Part shown: one piece after another, positions 18,140 through 26,689 of the stretch
How the letters are laid out: each line of letters begins with the position of its first letter
Position numbering within the stretch: position 1 is the stretch's first letter
NCBI GenBank assembly: GCA_023457435.1
Contig: JAEWLS010000028.1
Location: 67,541-131,540, forward strand
DNA from: Pseudomonadota bacterium
GTDB lineage: Bacteria > Pseudomonadota > Alphaproteobacteria > Rhizobiales > Rhizobiaceae
Length of the DNA: 64,000 bases
Reading direction: 5' to 3'
Program-made: the position numbers and the translations under genes
Notes under the pieces: model-generated
The model's input: only the letters and a program-made list of their open reading frames with translations
Told to the model about the DNA's origin: nothing
Databases searched by the model: none

Positions 18140-18772
18140 ATGCCTCGATCCCCTAAACCGAAGCCGCCGACCAGGCTCATCCAGGAGTGGCCCCTGTCAC
18201 CCGCGGCGACGATGGGATCGGCCGTGCGCGTGAAAGGAATCCTGCTCGAGGTGCGCGCGCATGTCCCCTTCGCGGAGCGCAAGTTCCTTCACGTCGAGGC
18301 CGGCGCTCTCGTGTTGCGCGTGCCTGAGGATGACTGCGACGATCACCAAGCCACCACGGAAGCGATCACCCGCAAGCTCGTCGGCATCGAGGACCTGCCC
18401 GTCATTCCGCGCGAGGTGGAGGACATCCTGTCGATCAAGCAGGCCGAACGGCACCGCTGGCTGAAGGACGGCCGGCTGCAGAGTGCAGGCACCCGCACGG
18501 TGAAGCTGCGCGGCCGGGCGCGGAAGATCACGTTCCACGTCTTCGACCCGCACCACATCGAGGACGTCCTGGACCGCGACCTGCCGGACGTCTGGCGCGA
18601 GGAGGACAAGCTCGCCGCAGCGGAGAACAGACGGCGGGGCGCGCATAAGGCGGCACTGCGCAAGGCGGGCAATCTCGCGGGTGCAGGCGCCACCAGACGC
18701 GGCGCCGCAAAGGACGATGGGGCACCTGTGAAGGGGTGGGATGACTTCGATCTGGACGGACTGCTTCGTTGA
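18140..18772 (+). CDS. hypothetical protein, 210 aa
   Basis: A 210-residue soluble protein starting MPRSPKPKPPTRLIQEWPLS. The middle is a mixed alpha/beta region (KGILLEVRAHVPFAERKFLH through LKLRG-like strands), the last 60 residues are basic and helical (DKLAAAENRRRGAHKAALRK), and it ends GWDDFDLDGLLR. There is no signal peptide or membrane span. I do not recognise the family. It follows the DUF4385 pseudogene by 32 bp and could be co-transcribed. It faces the ABC importer genes tail to tail; nothing is recognised in the 225 bp between. Confidence 0.6.
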   Translation: MPRSPKPKPPTRLIQEWPLSPAATMGSAVRVKGILLEVRAHVPFAERKFLHVEAGALVLRVPEDDCDDHQATTEAITRKLVGIEDLPVIPREVEDILSIKQAERHRWLKDGRLQSAGTRTVKLRGRARKITFHVFDPHHIEDVLDRDLPDVWREEDKLAAAENRRRGAHKAALRKAGNLAGAGATRRGAAKDDGAPVKGWDDFDLDGLLR

Positions 18773-18997
18773 GACCCTTCCTCGACAATCATGTCAGCAG
18801 GTCAGCTTCCGACCCATATCCGTCATCCCGGACCGATTCCTGAATCCTGCCGTTCATACGGGTGGCTTTCGATGGCCGAGTCGGGTCCGTTTCCGGAAAG
18901 TCTGCTATTTGTGACGCTCAGGCGATAAGCTGCCGTTCGAATTCACGGCCATCGATGATCGGATCCCGAGCCCAGCAAGTGCGCGCCCATGGTGAAC

Positions 18998-19777
18998 CTA
19001 CGCGGCGTTCAACAGGAACGGGTCTACCACCAGGCGGCCGCTGGGGGTGCGCTCGAGCTTGATGCCGACGCCGTAGGCGTGGCTGGTGCAAGGGTCGGCG
19101 AGCACGGCTTCGGGCGCTCCATCGGCGGCGATGCGGCCTTCGTGCAGCAGCATGAACCGGTCCGCGAACCGGCTCGCGAGCCCGAGATCATGCAGTGCCG
19201 CGATGGTCACGATATTAAGCTTGCGAGTGACATCGCGGACGAGTTGCATCACCTCAAGCTGGCGCCGCAAGTCGAGAGCGCTTGTCGGTTCATCCAGCAG
19301 TAGGACGTCAGGATTGCGCACCAGTGCCTGACATAGCGCCACAAGCTGCTGCTGTCCGCCGCTAAGCTCATTCACCATGCGGTCGGAAAGATGCTCGATA
19401 CGCAGCGCTTCGAGAATGAACTCCACGTGGTCGATTTCTTCGGCCGTGGCCTTGCCGCCGCGCCAGCCGCGCTTCGCTAGGAGCACGATGTCGAACACGC
19501 CGAGCGCAGCGCGGATGGCCGTGTGCTGTGTTAGCAGGAAGATGCGCTCGGCGCGGGCGCGCGCAGGCATCCGCGCGGTGTCGCCACCGTCGAGCTCGAT
19601 CGCGCCGCAGCCAGGCGTCGCGAGACCGGCGATCAGCCGGAACAGCGACGATTTGCCGACTCCGTTGGGTCCGACCAACGCGGTGAACTCACCTCGCCGC
19701 AGCGGCGACGTTTCAAGACCAGTGAACAGCGGGTGCGCGTGATAGCCGAACGAGAGGCTCTTGATCTCAAGGCTCAT
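18998..19777 (-). CDS. iron-type ABC importer ATPase
   Basis: A 259-residue ATPase of the FecE/FhuC/BtuD family. Walker A GPNGVGKSS, signature LSGGQQQLVALCQAL, Walker B DVLLLDEPTSALD and switch His (ALHDLGLA) are all present. The start at 19777 (MSLEIKSLSFGYHAHPLF) is fixed by the ATGA overlap with the permease stop; a much longer frame upstream is the permease read out of frame. Last gene of the MT-SBP-permease-ATPase operon, importing an iron-siderophore, heme or cobalamin-like compound. No TonB receptor is encoded nearby. Confidence 0.92.
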   Translation of the reverse strand: MSLEIKSLSFGYHAHPLFTGLETSPLRRGEFTALVGPNGVGKSSLFRLIAGLATPGCGAIELDGGDTARMPARARAERIFLLTQHTAIRAALGVFDIVLLAKRGWRGGKATAEEIDHVEFILEALRIEHLSDRMVNELSGGQQQLVALCQALVRNPDVLLLDEPTSALDLRRQLEVMQLVRDVTRKLNIVTIAALHDLGLASRFADRFMLLHEGRIAADGAPEAVLADPCTSHAYGVGIKLERTPSGRLVVDPFLLNAA

Positions 19778-20829
19778 CGCCACGTCTCCCGGCGGATGGT
19801 CATGACGAGGCTGAGGAAGAACGGCACGCCCACCAGAGCGGTGATGACGCCAATGGGATAGATGACGCCTGGCGTGATGCCTTTCGAGAGTGTCGAGGCC
19901 AGAGACAGAATGATCGCTCCGCAAGCCGCCGAGACAGGCAGGAAGTAACGCTGGTCCTCCCCGACTAGAAGCCGGGCCATATGCGGCCCAACGAGACCGA
20001 TGAAGCCGATCGTGCCAACGAAGGCAGTCGCGGTCGCAGCGAGGAGCGAAATCGAAGCGAGCATTTCCAGCCGCAGACGCGCCACCGGAACGCCGAGGCT
20101 CGCGGCCCGTTCGTCGCCCATCGTTAGCGCCGTCATCATCGAGTTGCGCGCCCAGGCGAGTGGGACGACGGCGGCGAGCAGGACCGCGCAGACGCCGATC
20201 TTTGTCCAGGTGGCACGCGCAAGCGATCCCATCATCCAAAAGATGATTTGCTGCAGCTGCGACTCGGATGACCTGTACTGAATGAAGGCAAGCAGCGCGT
20301 TGAATGTGAAGAACAGGGCGATGCCGACGAGCACGAACGTCTCGATGGTGACGCCGCGCATGCGCGTGAACATGAACAAGACCAGCGATGTAGCGAGCGC
20401 GAAGATAAACGCGTTGAAGGCTATGAAGAACGAGCCGCCCGATGGCCAGAGCCCGACACCGACCGCGATGGCAAGGGCGGCGCCGAAGCTGGCAGCCGAC
20501 GAGATGCCGAGTGTGAACGGGTCGGCCAGTGGATTGTGCAGGATGGTCTGCATCTGCGCGCCGGCAACGCCCAGCATCGCGCCGATCATGATCGCCATTA
20601 CAGCAACGGGTAGGCGAACATCCCAGACAATGACCGCGAGCTTCTTTTCGACGCTCTCAGGCGCGACGAGCGCGCTGAGCACCTCAGTGGGCGAATACCA
20701 GCCTGGGCCGACACCGATGTCGATGCAGATCGCCAGCAGCAGCGCTGCAAAGGCGCCCACCACGAACATCGTCTTGCGAAAGATGCGCAGCCGGTAACGT
20801 TCTCCGGCCCGCAGGGCGACATCCGCCAT
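19774..20829 (-). CDS. FecCD-family ABC permease
   Basis: A 351-residue inner-membrane permease with about 9-10 hydrophobic segments and FecCD family motifs (LPVAVMAIMIGAMLGVAGAQ, then NPLADPFTLGISSAASFGAA, and GTIGFIGLVGPHMARLLVG near the C terminus, the ATPase-coupling loop). It overlaps the ATPase gene by 4 bp and follows the binding-protein gene after 57 bp containing a strong hairpin. Confidence 0.93.
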   Translation of the reverse strand: MADVALRAGERYRLRIFRKTMFVVGAFAALLLAICIDIGVGPGWYSPTEVLSALVAPESVEKKLAVIVWDVRLPVAVMAIMIGAMLGVAGAQMQTILHNPLADPFTLGISSAASFGAALAIAVGVGLWPSGGSFFIAFNAFIFALATSLVLFMFTRMRGVTIETFVLVGIALFFTFNALLAFIQYRSSESQLQQIIFWMMGSLARATWTKIGVCAVLLAAVVPLAWARNSMMTALTMGDERAASLGVPVARLRLEMLASISLLAATATAFVGTIGFIGLVGPHMARLLVGEDQRYFLPVSAACGAIILSLASTLSKGITPGVIYPIGVITALVGVPFFLSLVMTIRRETWR

Positions 20830-20854
20830 ATACTCAATACTCCGGTGGTGAAGG

Positions 20855-20876
20855 ACGGCCCGCCGAAGCGGGCCGT
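20855..20876 (-). terminator. hairpin between binding protein and permease genes
   Basis: A 9 bp stem ACGGCCCGC/GCGGGCCGT with a CGAA loop sits in the 57 bp between the binding-protein stop and permease start. There is no long T-run, so partial termination or mRNA stabilisation favouring the binding protein is more likely than full termination. Confidence 0.6.
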
Positions 20877-20886
20877 TATGAGTGGG

Positions 20887-22050
20887 CTACTTGAGGGTGG
20901 TCCAGAACACGCCCGACACATCGATCGGCAGGAACCGCTCGTGCAGTTCCTTGAAGGTCGCCTGCGGGTCGAGGTCGCCGAACCTGTCCGGGTGCAGCCA
21001 CTTCGCCAGCGCCTGAACTGCCACGAAATGGTACGGGCTCTGATAGAACTGATGGTAGACGGCCATGACGTTGTTGTTCTTGACCGCCGTCAGCTCCGGG
21101 AACCCCGTGCGCTGCATCAGGCCCTTAAGCTGCTCCTGCGCCTTCTCCTCGATCATATCGTAGCCGAGCCACACCGCGATGTTGCCCGGGTTCGAGTTCG
21201 ACCAGTTGGCGCCGGTCACCATCACATAAGTCGGGTCGTCGACGATGATCTTTTCTGGGTTCACAACGCCGCCGGCGCCGGAAAAGAACTTCGAGCCCCA
21301 GTTGAAGCCGCCAGCCTCGGAGATGAACTCACCGAAGTTGAAGTTGCCGAACGAACGGCAGCACACGGCCGGGTCGAGACCAGCGGCCTGCTCGGCGAAT
21401 ACCAACGGACGCTCATCCTGCTTCAGCTTGTTGGTGACGTTATACACGCGGCGCATTTGCGCCATGTAGAAGTCGGCGAACTCCTGCGCCGCCGCCTCCT
21501 TGCCGAAGATGCGACCGAGCAGCAGGACTGACGGAACTGTGTTCTGCGTCGGGCGCTCTCGAAAGTCGACGAATACGGTCGGCACGCCGGCCTTCTCGAG
21601 CGCGTCGATTATGCCGCTTTCTTTAATCTTGTCGTAGAAGCCGAGCGTCACTACGAGTACGTCGACATCGAGTTCCAGAGCTTTTTCGACGCTGAAGTCG
21701 CTCGACGCGGCCGCGCCGATCATCGGCACGTCCTTAGCGCTAGGGAAACGCGCCAGGTACTTGTTCCAGGTGTCAGGGTCGAACTTCGGTAGGTCGTCAC
21801 CGATGGCGGCCAGCTGCTCGAACGGGTTCTCCTTGTTGAACACGACGGTCGCATAGAACATGCGGCCTTCGCCCAAGATCACCTTCTTGGCTCCATGCGG
21901 CACCTCAACGGTACGGCCGGCAAGGTCGGTGACCCTGATCTTGTCCTGCGCCATCGCGGCGGTCGCAAGACCCGCCGCCAGCGTCAGCGACGCCAGCGCT
22001 GCGCCGATCAGTCCGAGCACGCGGTGCCGCGTGCTTTCCAGTCCAAACAT
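20887..22050 (-). CDS. periplasmic substrate-binding protein, FecB/BtuF type
   Basis: A 387-residue exported protein with a signal peptide (LGLIGAALASLTLAAGLATA then AMAQ, cleavage about residue 35). The class III periplasmic binding fold follows: RVTDLAGRTVEVPHGAKKVI, PMIGAAASSDFSVEKALELD, DVLVVTLGFYDK, and a C-terminal lobe with FVAVQALAKWLHPD. A CC pair (DPAVCCRSFG) is unusual but its role is unclear. It belongs to the iron-siderophore/heme/cobalamin importer encoded by the next two genes; ligand not determinable. Confidence 0.9.
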   Translation of the reverse strand: MFGLESTRHRVLGLIGAALASLTLAAGLATAAMAQDKIRVTDLAGRTVEVPHGAKKVILGEGRMFYATVVFNKENPFEQLAAIGDDLPKFDPDTWNKYLARFPSAKDVPMIGAAASSDFSVEKALELDVDVLVVTLGFYDKIKESGIIDALEKAGVPTVFVDFRERPTQNTVPSVLLLGRIFGKEAAAQEFADFYMAQMRRVYNVTNKLKQDERPLVFAEQAAGLDPAVCCRSFGNFNFGEFISEAGGFNWGSKFFSGAGGVVNPEKIIVDDPTYVMVTGANWSNSNPGNIAVWLGYDMIEEKAQEQLKGLMQRTGFPELTAVKNNNVMAVYHQFYQSPYHFVAVQALAKWLHPDRFGDLDPQATFKELHERFLPIDVSGVFWTTLK

Positions 22051-22089
22051 TTTACCCTCCTTCCATGCGCCGCCGTGCGCAGGGGGCTG

Positions 22090-22938
22090 TTAGCTTGCAG
22101 CCACCAGCCCCATCCGCGCTCCGCCCGCACTTTTCGCGAAAGCAGCGGCGGCAGGTTGCAACGGTTTGCTGGCTCGAATCGCGTAGCGGTCCTGGCTGGC
22201 TCGATCTATCCGCTGATGCAGCGGCATGTTGCGGCCCTGCGCCCTGCGAATGGCACTGTGATCGCGATCAATGACGATGTCGGTGAAGCCCGCCTCGGCG
22301 AGCAGCGCGGCAATGGCCTCCGGTTGCGCACCTTTTGCGAAATAGACCCGCTGAAGGATTCGGTCGTGAGTCTCGCGATCCATCCCGGGCGTAGTCGTCG
22401 GGTGCGCCGCGCGCGCCTTGAGCCAAGCCGCGACCTTGCGTCCAATGCGCTGCTGAAATGTCCGCGGCATCATGTCAGCGTCGACGATCAACACCTTGCC
22501 GCCGGGCTTCAGCACACGGAGCCAGTCGGCGAACGCGGCGCGCGGATCCGGCAAAGTCCAGACCAGATGCCGGTTTGTGATCGCGTCGAAATGATTGTCC
22601 GGCTGGCGGGTATCCTCGGCGTCGCCGATTACGAAAGTCGCGCCGTTATTGAGCGCCTTGTGCTTTCGGCGCGCCCGCTCGAGCATCGGCTCCGAGAAGT
22701 CGAGCCCGGTCACTTTGAAGCCGATCTCTGAAAGCAACCGCGAGATAACTCCGGTGCCGCTGGCAAGGTCCAGCACAGCGCGGCCCTTGCCGTCCCCGAG
22801 ATGGCGTCGGATGAGCGTGTGCCAGGCGGCGCGCTCGTCGTCGCTGAATATCTCGTGGCCTACCGAAAGGTCGAACGTCTCCGCGCGGTTCGACCAATAT
22901 TCGCGGATTTCGTCCTTGAGGGTCCAATTGGGCTGCAT
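22090..22938 (-). CDS. class I SAM-dependent methyltransferase
   Basis: A 282-residue cytosolic methyltransferase: motif I VLDLASGTGVISRLLSEIG, motif II VTGLDFSEPMLERARRK, and VLKPGGKVLIVDAD. The N terminus (LKDEIREYWSNRAETFD) resembles methyltransferases acting on small molecules. It is the first gene of the ABC importer operon (39 bp to the binding-protein gene). A methyltransferase leading an iron-type importer suggests it modifies the imported ligand or a related cofactor; this is inference. Confidence 0.85.
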   Translation of the reverse strand: MQPNWTLKDEIREYWSNRAETFDLSVGHEIFSDDERAAWHTLIRRHLGDGKGRAVLDLASGTGVISRLLSEIGFKVTGLDFSEPMLERARRKHKALNNGATFVIGDAEDTRQPDNHFDAITNRHLVWTLPDPRAAFADWLRVLKPGGKVLIVDADMMPRTFQQRIGRKVAAWLKARAAHPTTTPGMDRETHDRILQRVYFAKGAQPEAIAALLAEAGFTDIVIDRDHSAIRRAQGRNMPLHQRIDRASQDRYAIRASKPLQPAAAAFAKSAGGARMGLVAAS

Positions 22939-23242
22939 TGATTGCGGTCTGCGGTACTAGCTGAAAGATGACAAATTCAGTCAGGTAATAGCCAGCGCAA
23001 GCCTTGCCGTCTACCCTGCGTTGACGAAATATCGGTATGTGCTGCGCCGATGGCTTAGCGCTTCCGCTTTGGGGCCGACACCGGACTGTCCGGTTGTGGG
23101 GATCGCTCGACGGTAATCTGCCGTTCTGCACCCCGACCGCATACGTGTGGTTCCGCCCGCCGTTGCAACCAGCCAGATTCAGACGTTCTGTCGCGCGGTT
23201 GAAGTCCGCGGCTATTGGCCGCCTCCTGTCGAGATGTTAATT
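22939..23242. other. intergenic region between divergent operons
   Basis: 304 bp separate the methyltransferase start from the arsR operator. No open frame of interest, no RNA gene and no long repeat was seen. It must hold the promoter of the importer operon. A short imperfect repeat (GACACCGGACTGTCCGGTTGT, about 23079-23099) with CCGGAC/GTCCGG arms is the only local symmetry noticed. Confidence 0.4.
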
Positions 23243-23270
23243 ACATCCATATATCAAGGTTTATGGATGT
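23243..23270 (+). promoter_or_regulatory. ArsR operator overlapping the arsR start
   Basis: A perfect 9 bp inverted repeat ACATCCATA (23243-23251) and TATGGATGT (23262-23270) ends at the base before the arsR ATG and spans its ribosome-binding site (AAGG at 23256-23259). Position and symmetry fit autorepression by the ArsR protein. Confidence 0.75.
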
Positions 23271-23603
23271 ATGGATAAAGAAGCAGCTTTGGCGGCCTTG
23301 GCAGCTCTTGGACAGGAGACCCGGCTCGACATCTTCCGGCTTCTTGTGAGGGCCGCTCCGGGAGGCATCCCCGCGGGGGAGATCGGCCAAAGCCTCGGCA
23401 CCGTCCAGAACACTACTTCCGCCCACTTGAAGGTCCTGTCACATGCTGGCCTGGTCTGTCCCGAGCGAGAGGGTCGCGTCGTGCGCTACCACGCCGACAT
23501 GACCGGATTCCGCGACCTACTCGCCTTCCTGATGGAGGACTGCTGTTCCGGAAAGCCGGAACTGTGCCGTCCCGTTATCGACGCCATCACCTGCCGCTGC
23601 TGA
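23271..23603 (+). CDS. arsR: ArsR-family metalloregulator
   Basis: A 110-residue winged-helix repressor. The DNA-binding helix region is TVQNTTSAHLKVLSHAGLVC followed by the beta-wing PEREGRVVRYHADM. The C terminus holds CC (residues 91-92), C99, C108 and C110; a CC-x6-C cluster after the last helix resembles the As(III) site of Acidithiobacillus-type ArsR proteins, so arsenite sensing is likely. No arsenic resistance gene follows: a new ATG at 23612 (MTGTIYAPTREV) runs only 18 codons and is cut off at the junction with the M41 fragment. Confidence 0.88.
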   Translation: MDKEAALAALAALGQETRLDIFRLLVRAAPGGIPAGEIGQSLGTVQNTTSAHLKVLSHAGLVCPEREGRVVRYHADMTGFRDLLAFLMEDCCSGKPELCRPVIDAITCRC

Positions 23604-23625
23604 GGACTACCATGACTGGCACCAT

Positions 23626-23886
23626 CTACGCGCCGACCCGGGAGGTGATGGTCCCCAGTCCCAGGTAGAGCCGGATGACGGCATGGCTGGCCTCATGGAC
23701 TGCTAGTCGAAAGATCAGCTGCTTCGTCCGCGTCGCGATCAGTTCCCGCTCGGGTTTCTGTCCGGACGGAAGGTCGAAGTCCGCGGCTTGCTCTGTTGCG
23801 GTTCCAGGATCCGCAAGCTTGGAGAAGAGGATGCCGCGGGCGGCAATTTCGTTCGGGGGCCGCTGGGTGGATGCGGTGCGATGCAT
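23626..23886 (-). pseudogene. M41-type metallopeptidase, truncated
   Basis: Starting ATG at 23886 with GGGAG upstream, about 86 codons. After a disordered N terminus the sequence reaches IFRLAVHEASHAVIRLYLGL, where HExxH is the zinc-binding motif of FtsH-like (M41) peptidases, and then changes abruptly after GTIT to four foreign residues and a stop. The rest of the peptidase domain, including the third metal ligand, is missing; it ends at a junction with the truncated frame after arsR. It lies 79 bp downstream of the AAA+ gene and would have supplied the peptidase to it. Confidence 0.7.
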
Positions 23887-23965
23887 TGAACTCCCTCTCC
23901 TCAGTTGGCGCTGCTGGCGAATGCGGTGCTCCCGGAGGCGGCAGGCGGGCGGAGTGTCATGTGGT

Positions 23966-25539
23966 TCATTGCGGCTGCCTCTGACGTTCGCGAACCTCGA
24001 CGAGATGCTCCAGGATCCGCTCAAGTCTCCGGACCGAACCGCCGCCCCAGGTGGAGGCTACAGCCTCCAGTTCATCTCCCTCGAGCGGCATCGCCCATCG
24101 ACGGTCGTGACCTAGCTGCTCGTACAGGCGCGCCATGATGCTCCCTGCGATCACCGGAAGGTGCCGGACGCCTGGTTCAGGGAAGGGGATGACGCGGCAG
24201 CGGTCCCGTAGGACGGCCGGGATCGGCTCCACCTCGTTCGCGGTCATGATCCAGGACACATGGGAAAGGTCGCACTCGGCCTGGACGTAGGGATCATGCC
24301 ACCGGCTGGAAGTCTCTCTTTCGAAGAGGCCAAGCAGCACGTCGTGGACATTGCCGTTGTTGCGGCTGGTGGCAGTCTTCTCGATCTCGTCGAGAATGAT
24401 GATGGACCCGGCGCACTGGTGGCGCCGCACGGCAAGGATCGGAAGGCCCGCCTCGCCCGTCGACCATCGGCGCGGAGTACCTCCGACATAGCTGTCGCTC
24501 ATCCCACCGCAGGGGATGAGTTCATGCGGAGCCGCAAGCTCTTCGGCGAGTCGGCGGGCGAACCGCGACTTGCCACAACCCGGCGGCCCTACGAGGATGG
24601 TCGGCCTGAGCTGGACGTGTCGTCGCCCAACCAGCCCTTGCAGGATCTGGTCGATGGCAGCAAAGGCATAGGGAAATTCGGCGCCCAGCGTGGTCCGGAT
24701 CGACGATAGGTCAGGGGTCACGGGCAGCCGCAACGCCCCTCCCGCGATCTTCTCGAACTCCTTGGCGACCTGCTTGCCTTTGATCCGGACGCGTTGCCGA
24801 CTTCACGAAGGACCACCACCGTATCTCCGCTTGGGGGCGATGGCGCGGCGGCCGAGGACGAGGCCGCCTCGTGGCCCGCCTCGTCTGCGGGAGCCTCAGG
24901 TGCGCCGCGCTTGTCCCCCGCCTTCTCGGCATAGTGGCAGGCGTAGCGGTTGATTGCTTCCTTGACCCTGAAGTAGTGGCCTCGCAGATTGTGTCGCTGA
25001 TCGACTATTCCGTGGCCTGTTACAAGCAGGCCGTCCCGCTCCCAGTCTTCGAGATCGCGCGCGAAGGCGGACCAGGCGAGCGAGGTCCACAGGAGGTGGG
25101 CATCGTTCGAGGCCTTCAGGTCCTTCAGGGCGCGGAACAGCGTTTCGCCACCTATGGCAGCCGCTGCCGTGGAGTCGCCGAGACTCGCTCGATAGATCAG
25201 GCACCGCAGAAGCATGGGGCGGACGTGGACGCCCGGCTCACCGGCGGCAGCGCGCAACTCGAACTCCAGCGCCACCAAGCTCTCGGTGCTTTGCTCTACA
25301 GTAAGCTCCTCCAGCCGAGCGACCAGAGGAGCCAGGTCCGCTCGGTTGCGCCGCCTCAGGCGACGCGCGAGCCGCTCGCCGAACTCCCGCAGGTCTTCCT
25401 GAATCTGATCGCGGAAGAACTGCATACCCCGCAGCAGCTCCTCTTCCGTGGGCAGCCGTTGCCCGGCACGCACTGCCTTCTCGCGCCGCTTCAACAGGCG
25501 GTGCTCTGGCGAGTCGTTGCTCGCCTCATCGTCAAGCAT
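23966..25539 (-). pseudogene. Lon-like AAA+ ATPase with a one-base frameshift
   Basis: From ATG 25539 the frame encodes a helical N-terminal region (EELLRGMQFFRDQIQEDLRE, LARRLRRRNRADLAPL) up to VVVLREVGNASGSK. Frame is lost near 24777. The next frame continues without a gap in sense as KQVAKEFEKIAGGALRLP and then a AAA+ module: Walker A GPPGCGKSR, Lon-like GGMSDSYVGGTPRRWSTG, Walker B IIILDEIEK, sensor 1 WIMTANE, arginine finger LRDRCRVIPFPEPG. Restoring one G (AAAGGGC for AAAGGC) gives 524 residues. There is no Lon peptidase domain; the neighbouring M41 fragment is the likely partner. If the indel is a sequencing error the gene is intact. Confidence 0.75.
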
Positions 25540-25876
25540 GGTTGCCGCCCTCGTCGGCAGGCCGGCCCAACCGATACCAGCGGGAGAGCGTACGGGCCCA
25601 AGTGAGGTCTCCCGAACGCAGCCAGAGATCGGATGTAACGATCTGGCGGTTGCAGCCCACCAGCTTCGGGTGACCTGTCGACGCCCCGACAAGACACGGG
25701 GCCGGCCGACGAGCCAGAGCCCACTGATCGAGAAGCGGCGTCTGGGCCCCAATGAGCTCTTCGGGGTGAACGCCATTCGAGATCGCCGGCATGTCGGCCA
25801 CGAGGCACGAGAGCTTCCGGAGCTGGTGGGCGAACTGGGCACCCTGTTCCCGCCTGCCAAGATCGAATGTCAACAT
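25532..25876 (-). CDS. small protein of the AAA+ cassette (DUF6634-like)
   Basis: A 114-residue protein from ATG 25876 (GGGAG 11 bases upstream). Core: LIGAQTPLLDQWALARRPAP, then CLVGASTGHPKLVGC and TSDLWLRSGDLTWARTLSRW followed by YRLGRP. I believe this is the DUF6634 family of rhizobial accessory DNA, but this is from memory. Its stop overlaps the AAA+ start by 8 bp, so the two are translationally coupled. Function unknown. Confidence 0.65.
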   Translation of the reverse strand: MLTFDLGRREQGAQFAHQLRKLSCLVADMPAISNGVHPEELIGAQTPLLDQWALARRPAPCLVGASTGHPKLVGCNRQIVTSDLWLRSGDLTWARTLSRWYRLGRPADEGGNHA

Positions 25877-26093
25877 ACGACGCCCATCTCCCATGGAGGC
25901 ACGACCCACGGCCGCGCCGCCATCAGTGCCGCTCTCAAGGACTCGACTCACTCAGAACCGAGCCGACACCTGGATACGGCGTCAGGGGTGAGGCGTCCAG
26001 GCGCCACAGCCGGCGCAATCTGGCCGCGAGGGTGTGGTGATCCACCTGCCTCTCGTCTGGCGTCCTGACCAGGGAGTCGCTAGATCCGCTCTG

Positions 26094-26360
26094 ATGCAGG
26101 CACCCTACGACCTTCTTCGAGCCGCCCGCGTGCTCCTCGACATTCCAGCGGCTGAGCTCGCCCAGCGTGCTGGGGTCAGCAAGCGATCTCTGGTCCGGAT
26201 CGAATCATGCGAGCCGGTTGGCCTAGAGATTTCCTTCAAGGTGCAGAAGGCGCTCGAGCAAGCGGGTGTCGAGTTCGTGCCGGAGACCAAGACCAAAGGG
26301 CCCGGCCTGATCCTCCGGAAGGATCGCGTCCGGAGAGTCGGCTTTCAGATCGGCAGCTAA
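26094..26360 (+). CDS. XRE-family helix-turn-helix regulator
   Basis: An 88-residue protein starting at ATG 26094: LLRAARVLLDIPAAELAQRA, GVSKRSLVRIESCE and VQKALEQAGVEFVPE. This is a single XRE-type HTH followed by the short 'gene expression regulator' tail common to small plasmid/rhizobial XRE proteins. It is divergent from the AAA+ cassette (217 bp apart) and may regulate it. An in-frame ATG at 26034 would add 20 residues that do not look native. Confidence 0.8.
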   Translation: MQAPYDLLRAARVLLDIPAAELAQRAGVSKRSLVRIESCEPVGLEISFKVQKALEQAGVEFVPETKTKGPGLILRKDRVRRVGFQIGS

Positions 26361-26645
26361 GTTGATTGCGGTTAACTCGTCGTGGAGGCGCGTTCACGAA
26401 AGCCAGCATCCAGCTCCGTGCAGCCACTTCAGCGAAGAACTTGGCGTCGACTTTATCAGGAAGCGCGCGTCGTGTGGACAATGGATGCATCCCTCCGACA
26501 GAGGGCCTGGGCGCGTTCCTGAACTGGAGTGGGTCGGCACAAAAGCGACCCACCCATCGTCTGCACGGTCATCGCCGTCCCCGACTGTACCGTAACTCCG
26601 TGTAGCAGTGAGCATCGGCTGCTGCAAATATCCTAGCGGGTGAAT

Positions 26646-26689
26646 ACCGGGCGTAGCCCGGTAGAGGGGCGGCAATGAGCCCCTCTTTT
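26646..26689 (+). terminator. double hairpin with T-run near right end of island
   Basis: Two consecutive stem-loops: ACCGGGC-GTA-GCCCGGT (26646-26662) and GAGGGGC-GGCAATGA-GCCCCTC (26664-26685), the second followed by TTTT. A clean intrinsic terminator on the plus strand, possibly for the XRE gene (286 bp upstream) or for an unrecognised small RNA. The 280 bp between 26361 and 26640 contains no convincing gene. Confidence 0.75.

Noticed and set aside
17582..18772. A single 396-residue open frame
   Set aside because: It joins a DUF4385 gene to an unrelated protein through out-of-frame sequence after a one-base deletion. The DUF4385 end is readable in the next frame, and the second protein has its own start at 18140.
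18773..18997. Possible insertion-sequence remnant between the 210-residue protein and the ABC ATPase
   Set aside because: No inverted repeats, no transposase motif and no usable frame; only 225 bp of unassigned sequence.
18998..20239. A 413-residue version of the ABC ATPase
   Set aside because: The first 154 residues are the permease gene in the wrong frame; ATG 19777 with the ATGA overlap is the natural start.
24718..25860. A 380-residue open frame on the minus strand
   Set aside because: Its first 107 residues are the DUF6634-like gene read out of frame and its last 20 residues come after a frameshift; only the middle is real and belongs to the AAA+ gene.
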